NCBI GenBank assembly: GCA_051920445.1
Contig: JBPPLN010000003.1
Span: 62,001 to 126,000, forward strand
DNA from: CAG-177 sp003514385
GTDB taxonomy: Bacteria > Bacillota > Clostridia > Oscillospirales > Acutalibacteraceae
Direction of reading: 5' to 3'
Length of the DNA stretch: 64,000 bases
This document shows, in pieces, positions 22,729 through 32,289 of this stretch. The notes beneath the pieces are model-generated. The model worked only from the letters and a program-made list of their open reading frames with translations. It was not told the DNA's origin and did no database searches. Each line of letters starts with the position of its first letter. The stretch's first letter is position 1. The translations under genes and the position numbers were made by a program.

Positions 22729-22741
22729 AGGAGGAACACAT

Positions 22742-23260
22742 ATGCTTTGTCAGAACTGTGGAAAAAATGAAGCGACAACTCACATAAAGCAGGTCATAAA
22801 CGGAGACACGGCCGAGCGCCATCTCTGCTCCGAATGTGCCGAGCATCTCGGCTACGGCGACGCGTTTTCGGGCTTCGGCTTCGATGTTGCCGGACTTTTC
22901 GGGAATTTCTTCGGCGATGCCGTCCATTCGCTCGGCGCGCCGAGAAAAGTGGTTCGCTGCCCGAAATGCGGCTCTTCGTTCAATGATATCGTCCGAGAGG
23001 GCAGAGTCGGCTGCGCGGAGTGCTACAAAGTTTTTTATAACGAGCTCAAGCCCTCGCTCCAGCGCATACACGGCCAGATTCGCCACAGCGGCAAGATAGC
23101 TTCGACCGCCGAGCCTGTCAGTGAGGAAGAGGCAAAAATCGACGAAAAAGAGGAGCTCAAAAAGCAGATGAACGAGGCGGTCGCCGCGCAGAACTTCGAG
23201 CTTGCGGCGCAGCTTCGCGACAGGATAAAAGAGCTTGAGGGAGGGAACGAAAATGAGTAA
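22742..23260 (+). CDS. mcsA: McsB activator with zinc fingers and UVR domain
   Basis: Activates the arginine kinase McsB. The 172-aa protein has four CxxC knuckles: CQNC near residue 3, CSEC near 29, CPKC near 75 and CAEC near 94, giving two zinc-binding halves. The C-terminus carries a UVR motif (AQNFELAAQLRDRIKELE), as in UvrB and ClpC. The ATG has AAGGAGGAACACAT upstream. It overlaps mcsB by 8 bp. Upstream in-frame extensions lie within ctsR and are rejected. Confidence 0.93.
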   Translation: MLCQNCGKNEATTHIKQVINGDTAERHLCSECAEHLGYGDAFSGFGFDVAGLFGNFFGDAVHSLGAPRKVVRCPKCGSSFNDIVREGRVGCAECYKVFYNELKPSLQRIHGQIRHSGKIASTAEPVSEEEAKIDEKEELKKQMNEAVAAQNFELAAQLRDRIKELEGGNENE

Positions 23261-24263
23261 ATGGTATGTCGAAAAGGGCGAACAGGGCGATATAGTCCTG
23301 AGCACCCGCGTGCGTCTTGCGCGCAACCTCGAAGAGTTCCCGTTCCCGTGCCGCCTCGACACGGCGAGCAAAATAAAGGTCAACGAAAAAGTTCGTGACA
23401 CCCTGCTCTCATGCGTGCCCGAGCTGGGACTCCACTATGTCACAATGGATTCGCTCAGTCGCGAACAGGCAATATCTCTTGCCGAGCGCCATCTGATAAG
23501 CCCCGAGTTTGCCTCTGTCCGCGAGGGCAGAGCGCTCATGCTTACTGAAGATGAGACAGTCGGCATCATGCTCTGCGAGGAGGATCATATCCGCGTCCAG
23601 GTCATGAAAGCGGGACTTGCGCTCATGGATTGCTATGTCCTCGCCGATAAAATTGATTCCGCGCTCGATAAGAAGCTGAATTTCGCGTTTGACGAGAGAC
23701 TCGGCTATCTGACTCAGTGCCCGACGAATCTCGGCACAGCCATGCGCGCGTCAGTCATGCTGCATCTGCCCGCGCTCAGAAGAAGCGGCCAGCTCGCAGT
23801 CCTCAGCTCTACTATATCCAAGCTCGGCCTGACCCTGCGCGGCGCATACGGCGAGGGCAGGGAGTCGCGCGGCGATATCTATCAGTTGAGCAATCAGATA
23901 ACCCTCGGCATAACCGAGCAGGCGGCGATAGAGAATCTCCAGTCGATAACCCGCCAGCTCGTCACCCAGGAGCGCGCGGCGGCGGAGCGTATGTGCGCCG
24001 ATGTCGCGATGCAGGACAAAATATACAGAGCTCTCGGAATTTTGAAGAGCGCGCGTGTGCTGTCCTGCGACGAGATGATGGATCTTATATCCATCGTGCG
24101 CCTCGGCTCGGCAAGGGGAATACTTGATATACCGATAGAAAAACTTAACGAACTGCTCGTCAATATGCAGCCCGCCACCATAAGCGCTGCGAACGGCAAG
24201 CATATTGATGCGCGGCAGAGGGACTGCCTCAGAGCGGACGCGGTGCGCGAGGCATTGTCCTAA
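23253..24263 (+). CDS. mcsB: Protein arginine kinase
   Basis: Phosphorylates arginines in CtsR and other proteins, marking them for ClpC-ClpP degradation. The 336-aa protein is full length. STRVRLARNLEEFPFP near residues 21-36 is the phosphagen-kinase-like N-terminal motif, and GTAMRASVMLHLPAL near 162-176 belongs to the catalytic half. RRGAYGEGRES-type residues (LRGAYGEGRESRGD) around 200 form the substrate loop. The start is the ATG with GGGAGGGAACGAAA upstream, overlapping the mcsA stop. Confidence 0.94.
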   Translation: MSKWYVEKGEQGDIVLSTRVRLARNLEEFPFPCRLDTASKIKVNEKVRDTLLSCVPELGLHYVTMDSLSREQAISLAERHLISPEFASVREGRALMLTEDETVGIMLCEEDHIRVQVMKAGLALMDCYVLADKIDSALDKKLNFAFDERLGYLTQCPTNLGTAMRASVMLHLPALRRSGQLAVLSSTISKLGLTLRGAYGEGRESRGDIYQLSNQITLGITEQAAIENLQSITRQLVTQERAAAERMCADVAMQDKIYRALGILKSARVLSCDEMMDLISIVRLGSARGILDIPIEKLNELLVNMQPATISAANGKHIDARQRDCLRADAVREALS

Positions 24264-24367
24264 AATACCGCCGATAAACATATATAAAAACATATATCTT
24301 TCGATTCGTCGGCAATTTTCCGGCAATAATCTCTATTGTACGGTTCACCGCGGAAAGGAATGATGAT

Positions 24368-26860
24368 ATGTATAAGTTTACCGGCTTCACCCAGAAAGCC
24401 AACGACGTGCTCAACGCCGCCATTGAATACGCGGAGAATATGGGGCACACCTATATCGGCAGCGAGCATCTTCTGCTCGGCCTGCTGACCCAGAACGGCG
24501 GGATAGCCTATACCGTTCTGATAAACAAAAAGCTTACCGCCGGCAAGGTCGAGGATGCCATCAGAAACAGCATCGGCTTCGGCGTGCCGACGGTGCTGAC
24601 TCCGGGCGATTTTACGCCCAGATGTAAAAATATTATTGAGAGCGCGATGATTCAGGCGCGGGATATGGGTCACAACTATGTCGGCACGGAGCATCTGCTT
24701 ATCGCCATGATAAAAGAGGGCTCGAGCGCGGCAACCGCCGTTATGACCCGCCTCGGCGTGTCGCCGCAGGAAATTTTGCAGGAGCTTTTGAAAGCATTCG
24801 GCTCGGCGTCGGGTAAAGATTCCGGAAAGCCGGAGACGGTCAAAAAGCCCGGCGGCAGAACGGATACCCCGACCCTCAATCAATATGGGCGCGACCTGAC
24901 TTCATTTGCCGCGGCGGGCAGAATTGACCCAGTTATCGGCAGGCAGAAGGAAATAGAGCGCGTCATTCAGATTCTCTCGCGCAGAACGAAGAACAATCCC
25001 TGCCTGATAGGCGAGCCGGGAGTCGGCAAGACGGCAATCGCCGAGGGGCTCGCGCTGAAAATCGCCACGGACGAAGTGCCCGAACTGCTCAAGGGCAAGC
25101 GCATAGTCTCGCTCGACCTCACGGGCATGGTTGCCGGAACAAAGTACAGGGGCGATTTCGAAGAGCGCGTTAAGTCCGCCATTGAAGAAGTTTCAAAGAC
25201 GGGGGATGTCATTCTTTTTATAGACGAATTGCATACGCTTATAGGTGCAGGCTCGGCGGAGGGTGCGGTCGACGCCGCGAATATTTTGAAGCCCGCGCTT
25301 GCCCGCGGCGAGATGCAGGTCATCGGTGCAACCACGCTCGAAGAATACCGCAAGCATATCGAAAAGGACGCCGCGCTCGAGCGCCGTTTCCAGCCCGTCA
25401 CGGTCGGCGAGCCGAGCGAGGACGAGGCGGTCGCGATACTCATGGGCATCCGCGACAAATACGAGGCGCACCACAAAGTCAGAATAACCGACGACGCGAT
25501 AAAGGCGGCGGTGAAAATGTCGGTGCGCTATATCGGCGACAGATATCTGCCCGATAAGGCGATAGATTTAATAGACGAGGCGGCGTCGCGCGTCAGACTC
25601 AGCGCATTTACAGCGCCGCCCGATCTCAAGGATATGGAGAACAGACTCCGCGCCCTCGCCGAGGAAAAGGACTCGGCAGTGAATTCTCAGGAATTCGAGC
25701 ACGCCGCGCAGATACGCGACGAGCAGAAGAAGCTGAGCGACGAACTCGAGCGCGCAAAGCACAGCTGGCGCGAGGAATCGAGCAAGAAAATAGGTGAGGT
25801 TACGGCGGATAATATAGCCGAAATAGTCTGCGCGTGGACTGGGATACCCGTCTCGCAGCTGACTCAGGCGGAGAGCGAACGCCTGCTTCATCTTGAAGAT
25901 GAGCTGCACCGCAGAATAGTCGGCCAGGATGAGGCGGTCAGCGCGGTCGCACGGGCAATAAGGCGCGGCAGAGTCGGGCTCAAAGACCCCAAACGCCCGA
26001 CCGGTTCGTTTATTTTCCTCGGTCCTACGGGTGTCGGCAAAACGGAGCTCTGCAAAGCGCTTGCCGACTCGCTCTTCGGCGACGAGAACGCGATGATAAG
26101 GCTCGATATGTCCGAATATATGGAGAAGCACACGGTTTCAAGGCTCGTCGGTTCGCCGCCCGGATATATCGGCTACGACGAGGGCGGTCAGCTGACCGAA
26201 AAAGTCCGCCGCAGACCGTACAGTGTTATTCTCTTTGATGAAATAGAAAAAGCGCACCCCGATGTTTTCAATATGTTGCTCCAGATACTTGACGACGGCA
26301 TCTTGACCGACTCGCAGGGACGCAGGGTCGATTTCAAGAACTGCATTATTATAATGACCTCGAATGTCGGCGCGAAGCTGATTTCGGGCAGCGGAAAGGC
26401 ACTTGGCTTCTCTTCGGAGCGCGGCAATGTCCCGAGCTACGACCGCGTGCGCGAGCTTGTGATGAAAGAGCTCAAGAACACATTCAGACCGGAATTTTTG
26501 AACCGCGTTGACGATATAATCGTCTTCCACTCGCTCGAAAAGCAGGATATATCCGAAATTGCGCGCAGAATGCTCGAAACGCTCTCAAAGCGCGTGGCAC
26601 AGTTGGATATAACTTTAATTTTTGACGAATCGGCCGTTCAAAAGACAGCGGATGCGGGCTTTGACCCGGTCTACGGCGCGAGACCGCTCAAGCGTGTTAT
26701 CCAGCAGCAGATCGAGGATAAGCTCTCGGAGCAGATGCTCGAGGGAAAAGTAACAACCGGCAAAAAGTATATCTGCAAAGCTGAAAACGGCGAATTTGTT
26801 TTTGCGGAGCAGACTGAGCCCGAGCAGAAAGAAGAGCCGGGGACGGCAGAAACCGAATAA
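24368..26860 (+). CDS. clpC: AAA+ unfoldase ClpC
   Basis: Unfolds proteins, including those marked with phospho-arginine, and feeds them to ClpP. The 830-aa protein shows all expected parts: a double Clp N-domain (residues 1-150), first Walker A GEPGVGKTA near 215, a middle UVR-like region FEHAAQIRDEQKKL near 442, second Walker A GPTGVGKTE near 553, and GSPPGYIGYDEGG pore motif. LGF in KALGFSSE near 675 is the ClpP-docking loop. The ATG follows AAAGGAATGATGAT. A 104-bp gap after mcsB contains no clear terminator, so it is read with the operon. The clpP gene is not in the window. Confidence 0.96.
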   Translation: MYKFTGFTQKANDVLNAAIEYAENMGHTYIGSEHLLLGLLTQNGGIAYTVLINKKLTAGKVEDAIRNSIGFGVPTVLTPGDFTPRCKNIIESAMIQARDMGHNYVGTEHLLIAMIKEGSSAATAVMTRLGVSPQEILQELLKAFGSASGKDSGKPETVKKPGGRTDTPTLNQYGRDLTSFAAAGRIDPVIGRQKEIERVIQILSRRTKNNPCLIGEPGVGKTAIAEGLALKIATDEVPELLKGKRIVSLDLTGMVAGTKYRGDFEERVKSAIEEVSKTGDVILFIDELHTLIGAGSAEGAVDAANILKPALARGEMQVIGATTLEEYRKHIEKDAALERRFQPVTVGEPSEDEAVAILMGIRDKYEAHHKVRITDDAIKAAVKMSVRYIGDRYLPDKAIDLIDEAASRVRLSAFTAPPDLKDMENRLRALAEEKDSAVNSQEFEHAAQIRDEQKKLSDELERAKHSWREESSKKIGEVTADNIAEIVCAWTGIPVSQLTQAESERLLHLEDELHRRIVGQDEAVSAVARAIRRGRVGLKDPKRPTGSFIFLGPTGVGKTELCKALADSLFGDENAMIRLDMSEYMEKHTVSRLVGSPPGYIGYDEGGQLTEKVRRRPYSVILFDEIEKAHPDVFNMLLQILDDGILTDSQGRRVDFKNCIIIMTSNVGAKLISGSGKALGFSSERGNVPSYDRVRELVMKELKNTFRPEFLNRVDDIIVFHSLEKQDISEIARRMLETLSKRVAQLDITLIFDESAVQKTADAGFDPVYGARPLKRVIQQQIEDKLSEQMLEGKVTTGKKYICKAENGEFVFAEQTEPEQKEEPGTAETE

Positions 26861-26864
26861 AATC

Positions 26865-26897
26865 ACCCCGGAAGCGCAGGCTTTCGGGGCATCTTTA
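26865..26897 (+). terminator. Terminator after clpC
   Basis: CCCCGGAAGC, loop GCAG, GCTTTCGGGG, then CATCTTT. A strong stem but a modest T run. Confidence 0.65.
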
Positions 26898-26953
26898 TGT
26901 GGACTATTTACAGCGCTTCTGCTATACTTAGAAAAAACGGCAGGAGGCGCAGA

Positions 26954-27586
26954 ATGGACAGGACGGAAAAGATAATACAGTATCTTATTGATAAATATTC
27001 GCCGTCGGTGCTGATATCCTACGGTTCGTTTGCCGACGGCTCGGCGAACGCGGGCAGCGACTATGACGCGCTTCTGGTCTATGACGGTCGCGAATGCCAC
27101 GACGGTTCGGTTATTGACGGCACGCCGCTTGATGTGTTCTGCTATCCGGCGGAGAGCTTTTCGGGCGACTACGACCCGGAGAAATATCTCGGAGTGTTCG
27201 ACGGAAAGATAATCATTGACACTGACTCCATCGGGCAGAGCATAAAAAATAAAGTGCGCAGCTTCATTGAAAATGCGCCGAAGAAAGACAAAGACGAGCT
27301 GAGGCACGAGGTCGAGTGGTGCAGAAAAATGCTCATAAGAAGCGGGCGGAATGACGCCGAGGGATTTTTCAGATGGCACTGGGTGCTCGTAGACAGCCTC
27401 GAAATTTATTTTGATATCATCGGCAGATACTATTACGGACCGAAAAAGTCACTCCGCTATCTCGGCGAGACCGACAAAAACGGCCTTGTCCTCTATGAAG
27501 CCGCGATGCGCGAATTCATGCCCGAAGCGCTCGAAAAGTGGATAGCTCATCTTGAACTGATATTCAATGAACGGTACGAAAAGTAA
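26954..27586 (+). CDS. Nucleotidyltransferase-domain protein
   Basis: 210 aa. ISYGSFADGSANAGSDYDALLV at residues 19-40 contains the GS-x9-DxD nucleotidyltransferase signature that binds metal and NTP. The C-terminal half is helical (EVEWCRKMLIRSG, HWVLVDSLEIYFDIIG), as in proteins that adenylylate small molecules or antitoxins. It is preceded by CAGGAGGCGCAGA. It stands alone between two terminators, with no HEPN partner gene. Substrate unknown; an aminoglycoside-type or MNT-like role is possible. Confidence 0.78.
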   Translation: MDRTEKIIQYLIDKYSPSVLISYGSFADGSANAGSDYDALLVYDGRECHDGSVIDGTPLDVFCYPAESFSGDYDPEKYLGVFDGKIIIDTDSIGQSIKNKVRSFIENAPKKDKDELRHEVEWCRKMLIRSGRNDAEGFFRWHWVLVDSLEIYFDIIGRYYYGPKKSLRYLGETDKNGLVLYEAAMREFMPEALEKWIAHLELIFNERYEK

Positions 27587-27630
27587 AACATCCTCCGTGC
27601 GGCGATGCATACGGGGGATGTTAGCTTTTA
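27587..27630 (+). terminator. Terminator after the nucleotidyltransferase gene
   Basis: AACATCC-T-CCGT, loop of 12, ACGG-G-GGATGTT, then AGCTTTT. It lies in the gap before the convergent sugar-isomerase gene. Confidence 0.8.
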
Positions 27631-27635
27631 TTAAA

Positions 27636-28502
27636 TTACTCAGCCATTGCAATGAATCTCTTGAGATTCTCAAGCCCGATTTCGATGCCCGTGAGCGTCT
27701 GCTCGATGCCCTCAAACTCGATGCTGACATATTTGTCGTAGCCTGCGCGCTTGAGGATGCCTATGCACTGCGCCACGGGAATGTTGCCGTGACCTATCAC
27801 TGCGCCGCGCAGGTAGTTGCCGACTCTGCTGCGGAAGAATCCGCGCCCGGGATCGGGCTCTGAGCCGCTCTTGATGTGAAAGTCCTTGGCGTGGACGTGC
27901 TTTGCGTATTTTGCGACTCTGCCGACCGCCTTGTCCGAAGGGTCGTCGGCGCAGGCGAAGTTGCCCATGTCAACGAGCAGACCGAAGTTCGGGTTTGCAA
28001 CTCCCGTGACGAGCTTTTCGACCCGGTCGCTGTCCTGCGCGAAATAGCCGTGGTTCTCGACCATTGTAGATATGCCCTTCTCTGCGGCATATTCGGTCAC
28101 TCTGCGGCAGCCCTCGATGAGCGTTGGCAGAGCCTGCTCAAACCCGCAGTAAGCGCTAAGGGGCGCATTATAGCCGCCTGTCGCGTCGTGGCGCATACCC
28201 GACGCGCCGAGTATCTCAGCTATATCGACCTGCCTGAACAGGCGCTCGCACTCCTCGTCGAACGGGCGGTTGAGAAGCTCCGCGCCGATGGTGTAGTTGA
28301 CTATCGGCAGATTTTTCTTTTCGCTCTCGTCGCGCAGACGCTTGGCGTATTCTTCGACTGACATTCCGTCTTCGGGCATGAGGTCGATAAATTCAATTCC
28401 GTCGAAGCCCATTTCCTTGACCTTGCCTATGAGCTGAAGCTGGGTTATTTCCCCGCTCGAAAGCATAGGCTGAAAGCTGTAGCTGCTGACGCAGGTTTTC
28501 AT
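27636..28502 (-). CDS. Sugar phosphate isomerase/epimerase, xylose-isomerase-like TIM barrel
   Basis: 288 aa of the AP-endonuclease-2/IolE-like fold. VENHGYFAQDSD near residue 150 and LLVDMGNFACAD near 176 hold the metal-ligand Glu and Asp. HVHAKDFHIKSG near 200 and EFEGIEQ near 261 complete the site. The ATG lies 11 bp downstream of a second gene of the same family, so the pair form an operon. The exact sugar substrate cannot be told. Confidence 0.8.
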   Translation of the reverse strand: MKTCVSSYSFQPMLSSGEITQLQLIGKVKEMGFDGIEFIDLMPEDGMSVEEYAKRLRDESEKKNLPIVNYTIGAELLNRPFDEECERLFRQVDIAEILGASGMRHDATGGYNAPLSAYCGFEQALPTLIEGCRRVTEYAAEKGISTMVENHGYFAQDSDRVEKLVTGVANPNFGLLVDMGNFACADDPSDKAVGRVAKYAKHVHAKDFHIKSGSEPDPGRGFFRSRVGNYLRGAVIGHGNIPVAQCIGILKRAGYDKYVSIEFEGIEQTLTGIEIGLENLKRFIAMAE

Positions 28503-28513
28503 ATTTTTTCACC

Positions 28514-29353
28514 TCAGTCCATGTATCCTTTGAGGAAGTTTACGGCGTTGCCGATATCCTTTTCGGGGTCGTCGCCGACTTCGCGCTCTATCGTCAGGAA
28601 GCCCTTGTAGCCGATATCGTCGAGCGCGGCGAGATATTCGTCCCACTTGACGCTGCCCTCGCCGAGCGGCACTTCCTTAAACGAGCTGCCTGTGACGAGC
28701 GGGTCTTTTTTTATGCCGTATACTATCTCGGGATCCCTGTAGAAAATCTGAACGCCGTCCTTTGCGTGGGTGTGGACTATGTAGTCGCGCAGGTTATAGA
28801 CCGCCTTTGCGGGGTCGTCGCCCGTGACCATAACAAGGTTAGCGGGGTCGAGATTGACTGCGACGCCGGTCGAGCCGAGCGAGTCGAGGAACTTCTTGAG
28901 CGTTGCCGAAGTCTCGGGGCCCGTTTCGATCGCGAAGTGCGCGTCGAGGCTGTCCGCGAAGCGGGAGAGCTCAAAGCATGCATCCTGCATTATCTTGTAT
29001 CGATCGTGTCCGCTGTCCTCGGGAACAACGCCGATGTGTGTCGTGACGATATCCGTGCCGAGCTCCTTTGCAAGCTCGATTATTCTCTTTGACTTCTCGA
29101 CTCTCCAGGGGTTCTCCTCTTTGTTGCCGAAGCCGCCGCCGAGATCGCCGCAGAGAGCGGAGATAACGAGTCCGTTGTCCTCAACGAGCTTGCGGAAATC
29201 CGCGCGCTTGGAGCCGACAAGCTCCTCGGGCGACATTTCACCGCTGGTGGCATAGACCTGGATGCCCTGCGCACCGACCTTGGCAGCCTTTTTGACCGCC
29301 GTCGGGATATCTGTGCGGAAGCTGTCAATAATAACGCCTATTGGAAATTTCAT
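28514..29353 (-). CDS. Sugar phosphate isomerase/epimerase family protein, first of a pair
   Basis: 279 aa, TIM barrel of the same family as its neighbour. FAIETGPETSATLKKFL near 140 and NLDPANLVMVTGDD near 167 supply metal ligands. YIVHTHAKDGVQIF near 190 and LTIEREVGDD near 256 close the metal site. The two proteins share fold but little detailed sequence, suggesting different substrates in one sugar-catabolic step set. The ribosome binding site is weak (AAGGACGGTGCTACC). No transporter or kinase for a sugar is adjacent. Confidence 0.8.
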   Translation of the reverse strand: MKFPIGVIIDSFRTDIPTAVKKAAKVGAQGIQVYATSGEMSPEELVGSKRADFRKLVEDNGLVISALCGDLGGGFGNKEENPWRVEKSKRIIELAKELGTDIVTTHIGVVPEDSGHDRYKIMQDACFELSRFADSLDAHFAIETGPETSATLKKFLDSLGSTGVAVNLDPANLVMVTGDDPAKAVYNLRDYIVHTHAKDGVQIFYRDPEIVYGIKKDPLVTGSSFKEVPLGEGSVKWDEYLAALDDIGYKGFLTIEREVGDDPEKDIGNAVNFLKGYMD

Positions 29354-29443
29354 GGTAGCACCGTCCTTAAAACGTATTTTTTACAAGGCAATGATAACAA
29401 ATAAGTGGGGGATATTCAAGAGAAAAAAGCCTTTTCCCCGAAT

Positions 29444-29487
29444 AAAATAAAAAACGGCTCGGCACGGGGAAATTCCCGAACCGAGCC
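29444..29487 (-). terminator. Terminator of the sodium symporter gene
   Basis: Minus strand: GGCTCGG-TTCGGGAA, then TTCCCCG-TGCCGAGCC, followed by GTTTTTTATTTT. Confidence 0.88.
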
Positions 29488-29498
29488 ATGATTTTTTA

Positions 29499-30875
29499 TC
29501 AGCCGACGACTGACATAATAAAGACGATTATAACGATTATCGGCAGAACATATGTGAAATAAGGTCTTATCCAGCCGGGCATTTTTGCGCCCTTTTCGCC
29601 GCAGTTGACTTCGCCGATATAGTTCTTCCAGCCCCAGCCGTATTTCCTGCTGCAGAAGAGAACATAGACGAGACTGCCGAGCGGGAGCAGGACGTTTGAA
29701 ACGAGGAAGTCTTCGATATCCATGATGCCCTTGCCGGCTAGCTGTATTTTTTCGAGCACATTGAAGCCGAGCACGCAGGGGAGGGAGAGCACGAGCATGA
29801 GCGCGATGTTTATCAGCGCCACTTTGCGGCGGCTGAGCTTCGTCAACTCGAGCCAGAAGGACATGATGTTTTCAAAAACGGCAATGACCGTCGAGAACGC
29901 TGCGAATATCATGAACACGAAGAACAGCGCACCGACTATGCGTCCGCCGGGCATGCTGTTGAAGATGCTCGAAAGCGTCGTGAACAGGAAGCTCGCGCCG
30001 ACCGTGCCCGCGTCTGCGGTGACGCCGCCGTTATAGGTGAAGCATGCGGGGAAGATGATAACGCCGGACATGAGTGCAACGAAAGTGTCAAGCCCGACTA
30101 TTGTCACAGCCTCGCCGAGGAGCCTGCGCTCCTTGCCGATGTAGCTGCCGAATATCGCTATAGAGCCGATACCGATGCTCAGAGTAAAGAACGCCTGCCC
30201 CATTGCGGACGAGATGACCGTCCATACGCCCGAATTTTCAAATGATTTTAGCGAGGGGACGAGATAGAATTTCAGTCCCTCTGCGGCGTTCGAGAGCGTG
30301 CAGGAATAGATTGCGAGCCCCACCATGAGAAGCAGGAGAGCCACCATCATCCATTTTGTTATCCTCTCGACGCCCTTTTGCAGACCGAACGAGCAGATGC
30401 TGAAGCAGACAAGAATGACTGCGAATGTGGCGCAGACCATGAGCACGGGGTTGCTTATCATCGTGCCGAATACCGCTCCGAGTTCTTCCGCGCTCTTGTA
30501 CGCGAGGATCGAGCCGTCCGCATACTTTATAAAGTATATCAGCATCCAGCCGGAGATAGTCGTGTAGAACATCATGAGCAAATAGTTTCCGGCGATGCCG
30601 AGATACTTGGCGAGATGCCACTTCTGCCCCTTCTTTTCGAGCACGTCGTATGACGAGGCGATGCTGCGCTGGCTTGCGCGGCCGACTGCGAGCTCCGCCG
30701 TCATGACCGGTATGCCGAGCAGAACAAGAAACGCGATGTAAATCAGCACGAAAAACGCGCCGCCGTATGCGCCGGTCGTTATCGGGAATCTGTAGACATT
30801 TCCCAGTCCGATGGCGCAGCCTGCCGAGATCAGAATGAATCCGAGTCTCGACGAAAATTTTTCCCTGTTTTCCAT
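29499..30875 (-). CDS. Neurotransmitter:sodium symporter family amino-acid transporter
   Basis: Sodium-driven uptake, probably of an amino acid, in the cell membrane. The 458-aa protein has about 11-12 hydrophobic segments. The N-terminal GLGNVYRFPITTGAYGGAFF near residues 23-42 is the TM1 signature of LeuT-type carriers and holds the sodium site. LLGIPVMTAELAVGR and SIGIGSIAIFGSY are also typical. It is flanked by terminators, so monocistronic. Substrate is unknown; tryptophan, leucine or tyrosine carriers are equally likely. Confidence 0.88.
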   Translation of the reverse strand: MENREKFSSRLGFILISAGCAIGLGNVYRFPITTGAYGGAFFVLIYIAFLVLLGIPVMTAELAVGRASQRSIASSYDVLEKKGQKWHLAKYLGIAGNYLLMMFYTTISGWMLIYFIKYADGSILAYKSAEELGAVFGTMISNPVLMVCATFAVILVCFSICSFGLQKGVERITKWMMVALLLLMVGLAIYSCTLSNAAEGLKFYLVPSLKSFENSGVWTVISSAMGQAFFTLSIGIGSIAIFGSYIGKERRLLGEAVTIVGLDTFVALMSGVIIFPACFTYNGGVTADAGTVGASFLFTTLSSIFNSMPGGRIVGALFFVFMIFAAFSTVIAVFENIMSFWLELTKLSRRKVALINIALMLVLSLPCVLGFNVLEKIQLAGKGIMDIEDFLVSNVLLPLGSLVYVLFCSRKYGWGWKNYIGEVNCGEKGAKMPGWIRPYFTYVLPIIVIIVFIMSVVG

Positions 30876-30896
30876 TGAATCTTCCTTTCAAAAGCC

Positions 30897-30936
30897 GTAA
30901 AAAATGAGCCGATGATAATTCTATCACCGACTCAAT
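30897..30936 (-). terminator. Terminator between the acetyltransferase and the symporter genes
   Basis: Minus strand: GAGTCGGTGATA, loop GAAT, TATCATCGGCTC, then ATTTTTTA. Confidence 0.82.
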
Positions 30937-30977
30937 AAAATTTCAATATTTTTAAAAAATAAGTTGAAAAGACTGAC

Positions 30978-31457
30978 TCAGTCGAGCACGATTTCCATCT
31001 CGCGCTTCTGTATCTTCATGCCGTGCTTCTCATAGAAACGCAGCGCACCGTCGTTGCCCTCCCAGACGTTGAGCGTCAGGTCGTGGCAGCCGAGCTCTTT
31101 TGCCGTCTCAAGAGCCTTTTTGAACAGTGCGTCGCCGATGCCCTCGTGCCTGCACTTTTCGTCGACGCACAGGTCGTCGATATAGAGCTCCTTGTTCGGG
31201 CAGCGTGCGGAGTCAACGGAGTGGTCGATGAGAATGCAGAAAATATATCCGAGCACCTCGTCGTTTTCGTCCGCCGCAACAAAAGTTATGCGGTTCTCGT
31301 CGGCTAAGAGCTTCGCGAGGCTTTCACTGTCGTATTTCGACTTTCCCGCCTTGAACAGGTCGGGTCTTATCCCGCTGTGAAGATTGCAGATATATTCGAG
31401 CAGTTCGAGCATTTTAGGGCAGTCTTTTTCTTTTGCGATTCTTATTTCTTTGAGCAT
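30978..31457 (-). CDS. GNAT family N-acetyltransferase
   Basis: 159 aa. ELYIDDLCVDEKCRHEGIGD near residues 99-118 contains the RxxGIG-type acetyl-CoA-binding motif A, here Cys-Arg-His-Glu-Gly-Ile-Gly. LTLNVWEGNDGALRFYEKHG near 132-151 is motif B. It follows ymdB by 10 bp, so the two are co-transcribed. Target molecule unknown. Confidence 0.85.
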   Translation of the reverse strand: MLKEIRIAKEKDCPKMLELLEYICNLHSGIRPDLFKAGKSKYDSESLAKLLADENRITFVAADENDEVLGYIFCILIDHSVDSARCPNKELYIDDLCVDEKCRHEGIGDALFKKALETAKELGCHDLTLNVWEGNDGALRFYEKHGMKIQKREMEIVLD

Positions 31458-31467
31458 TTTTATTTTC

Positions 31468-32238
31468 TCACCTTACACAGATTCTTTCAATACTTCTTGA
31501 CTTTCCGGTTTTTTCATCAACGTCGATTATAACGCCGCACATCATGCATGCGCCGTCGCTTATCTCAAATCGTGTCGGAAGTCCCGTCTTGAGCCACGAT
31601 ATCGAAGCCTCGGGGCGGACGCCGAGCACCGAGAGCTCGGGACCCGTCATGCCGAGGTCGGTTATATACGCCGTGCCGCCGGGCAGGATTTTTTCGTCGG
31701 CGGTCTGAACATGGGTGTGCGTGCCGACAACGGCGGTCGCCTTGCCGTCGAGATAGAAGCCCATGGCGAGCTTCTCGGCCGTGGCTTCGGCGTGGATATC
31801 AACTATTTTTATCCGACAGTCGCTTATATCTTCCATGAGAGAGTCGATGCAGGAGAACGGGTTGTCCGAGCCGTTTATATATGCGCGCCCGAGCAGGTTT
31901 ATAACGCCGATGCGGACTCTGCCCATGTCTATAACGCCGAAGCCCCTGCCGGGGCAGGCGGCGCCGACATTCGCCGGGCGGATTATATCGCCGCGCTCGT
32001 CGAGAAAATGATATACCTCGCTGCGCCGAAAAGCGTGGTTGCCGGTCGTTATAAAATCAACGCCGCTTGAAAATATGTGCTCGGCGGCGGACGAAGTTAT
32101 CCCGTTGCCGGGCGCGGCATTCTCGCCGTTGGCTATCACGGCATCTATGGCCTTGAGCTTCTTGAAGCCGGGGAGCACAGAGCGCAGGAAGTCGCAGCCC
32201 TGCGTGCCGACGATGTCGCCTATAAGAAGTATATTCAT
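31468..32238 (-). CDS. ymdB: YmdB family metallophosphoesterase
   Basis: In Bacillus, YmdB hydrolyses 2',3'-cyclic nucleotides and affects biofilm formation; it is normally next to rny, as here. The 256-aa protein begins ILLIGDIVGTQG. VIANGENAAPGNGI near residue 43, FITTGNHAF near 66 and VVGTHTHVQTADE near 170 provide the metal-ligand Asp, Asn and His residues. The start is the ATG after AAAGGAAAATCGGA; a longer frame is rejected. It is separated from rny by a terminator but is read with the acetyltransferase gene. Confidence 0.92.
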   Translation of the reverse strand: MNILLIGDIVGTQGCDFLRSVLPGFKKLKAIDAVIANGENAAPGNGITSSAAEHIFSSGVDFITTGNHAFRRSEVYHFLDERGDIIRPANVGAACPGRGFGVIDMGRVRIGVINLLGRAYINGSDNPFSCIDSLMEDISDCRIKIVDIHAEATAEKLAMGFYLDGKATAVVGTHTHVQTADEKILPGGTAYITDLGMTGPELSVLGVRPEASISWLKTGLPTRFEISDGACMMCGVIIDVDEKTGKSRSIERICVR

Positions 32239-32251
32239 TCCGATTTTCCTT

Positions 32252-32287
32252 TCAAAAAATCCCACCGCGTTTGACGGTGGGATTTGT
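32252..32287 (-). terminator. Terminator between rny and ymdB
   Basis: Minus strand: AATCCCACCGTC / GCGGTGGGATTTTTTG. It would reduce rny readthrough into ymdB. Confidence 0.85.
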
Positions 32288-32289
32288 TT

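Noticed and set aside
26954..27586. MNT/HEPN toxin-antitoxin pair
   Set aside because: Only the nucleotidyltransferase is present; no HEPN gene lies on either side.
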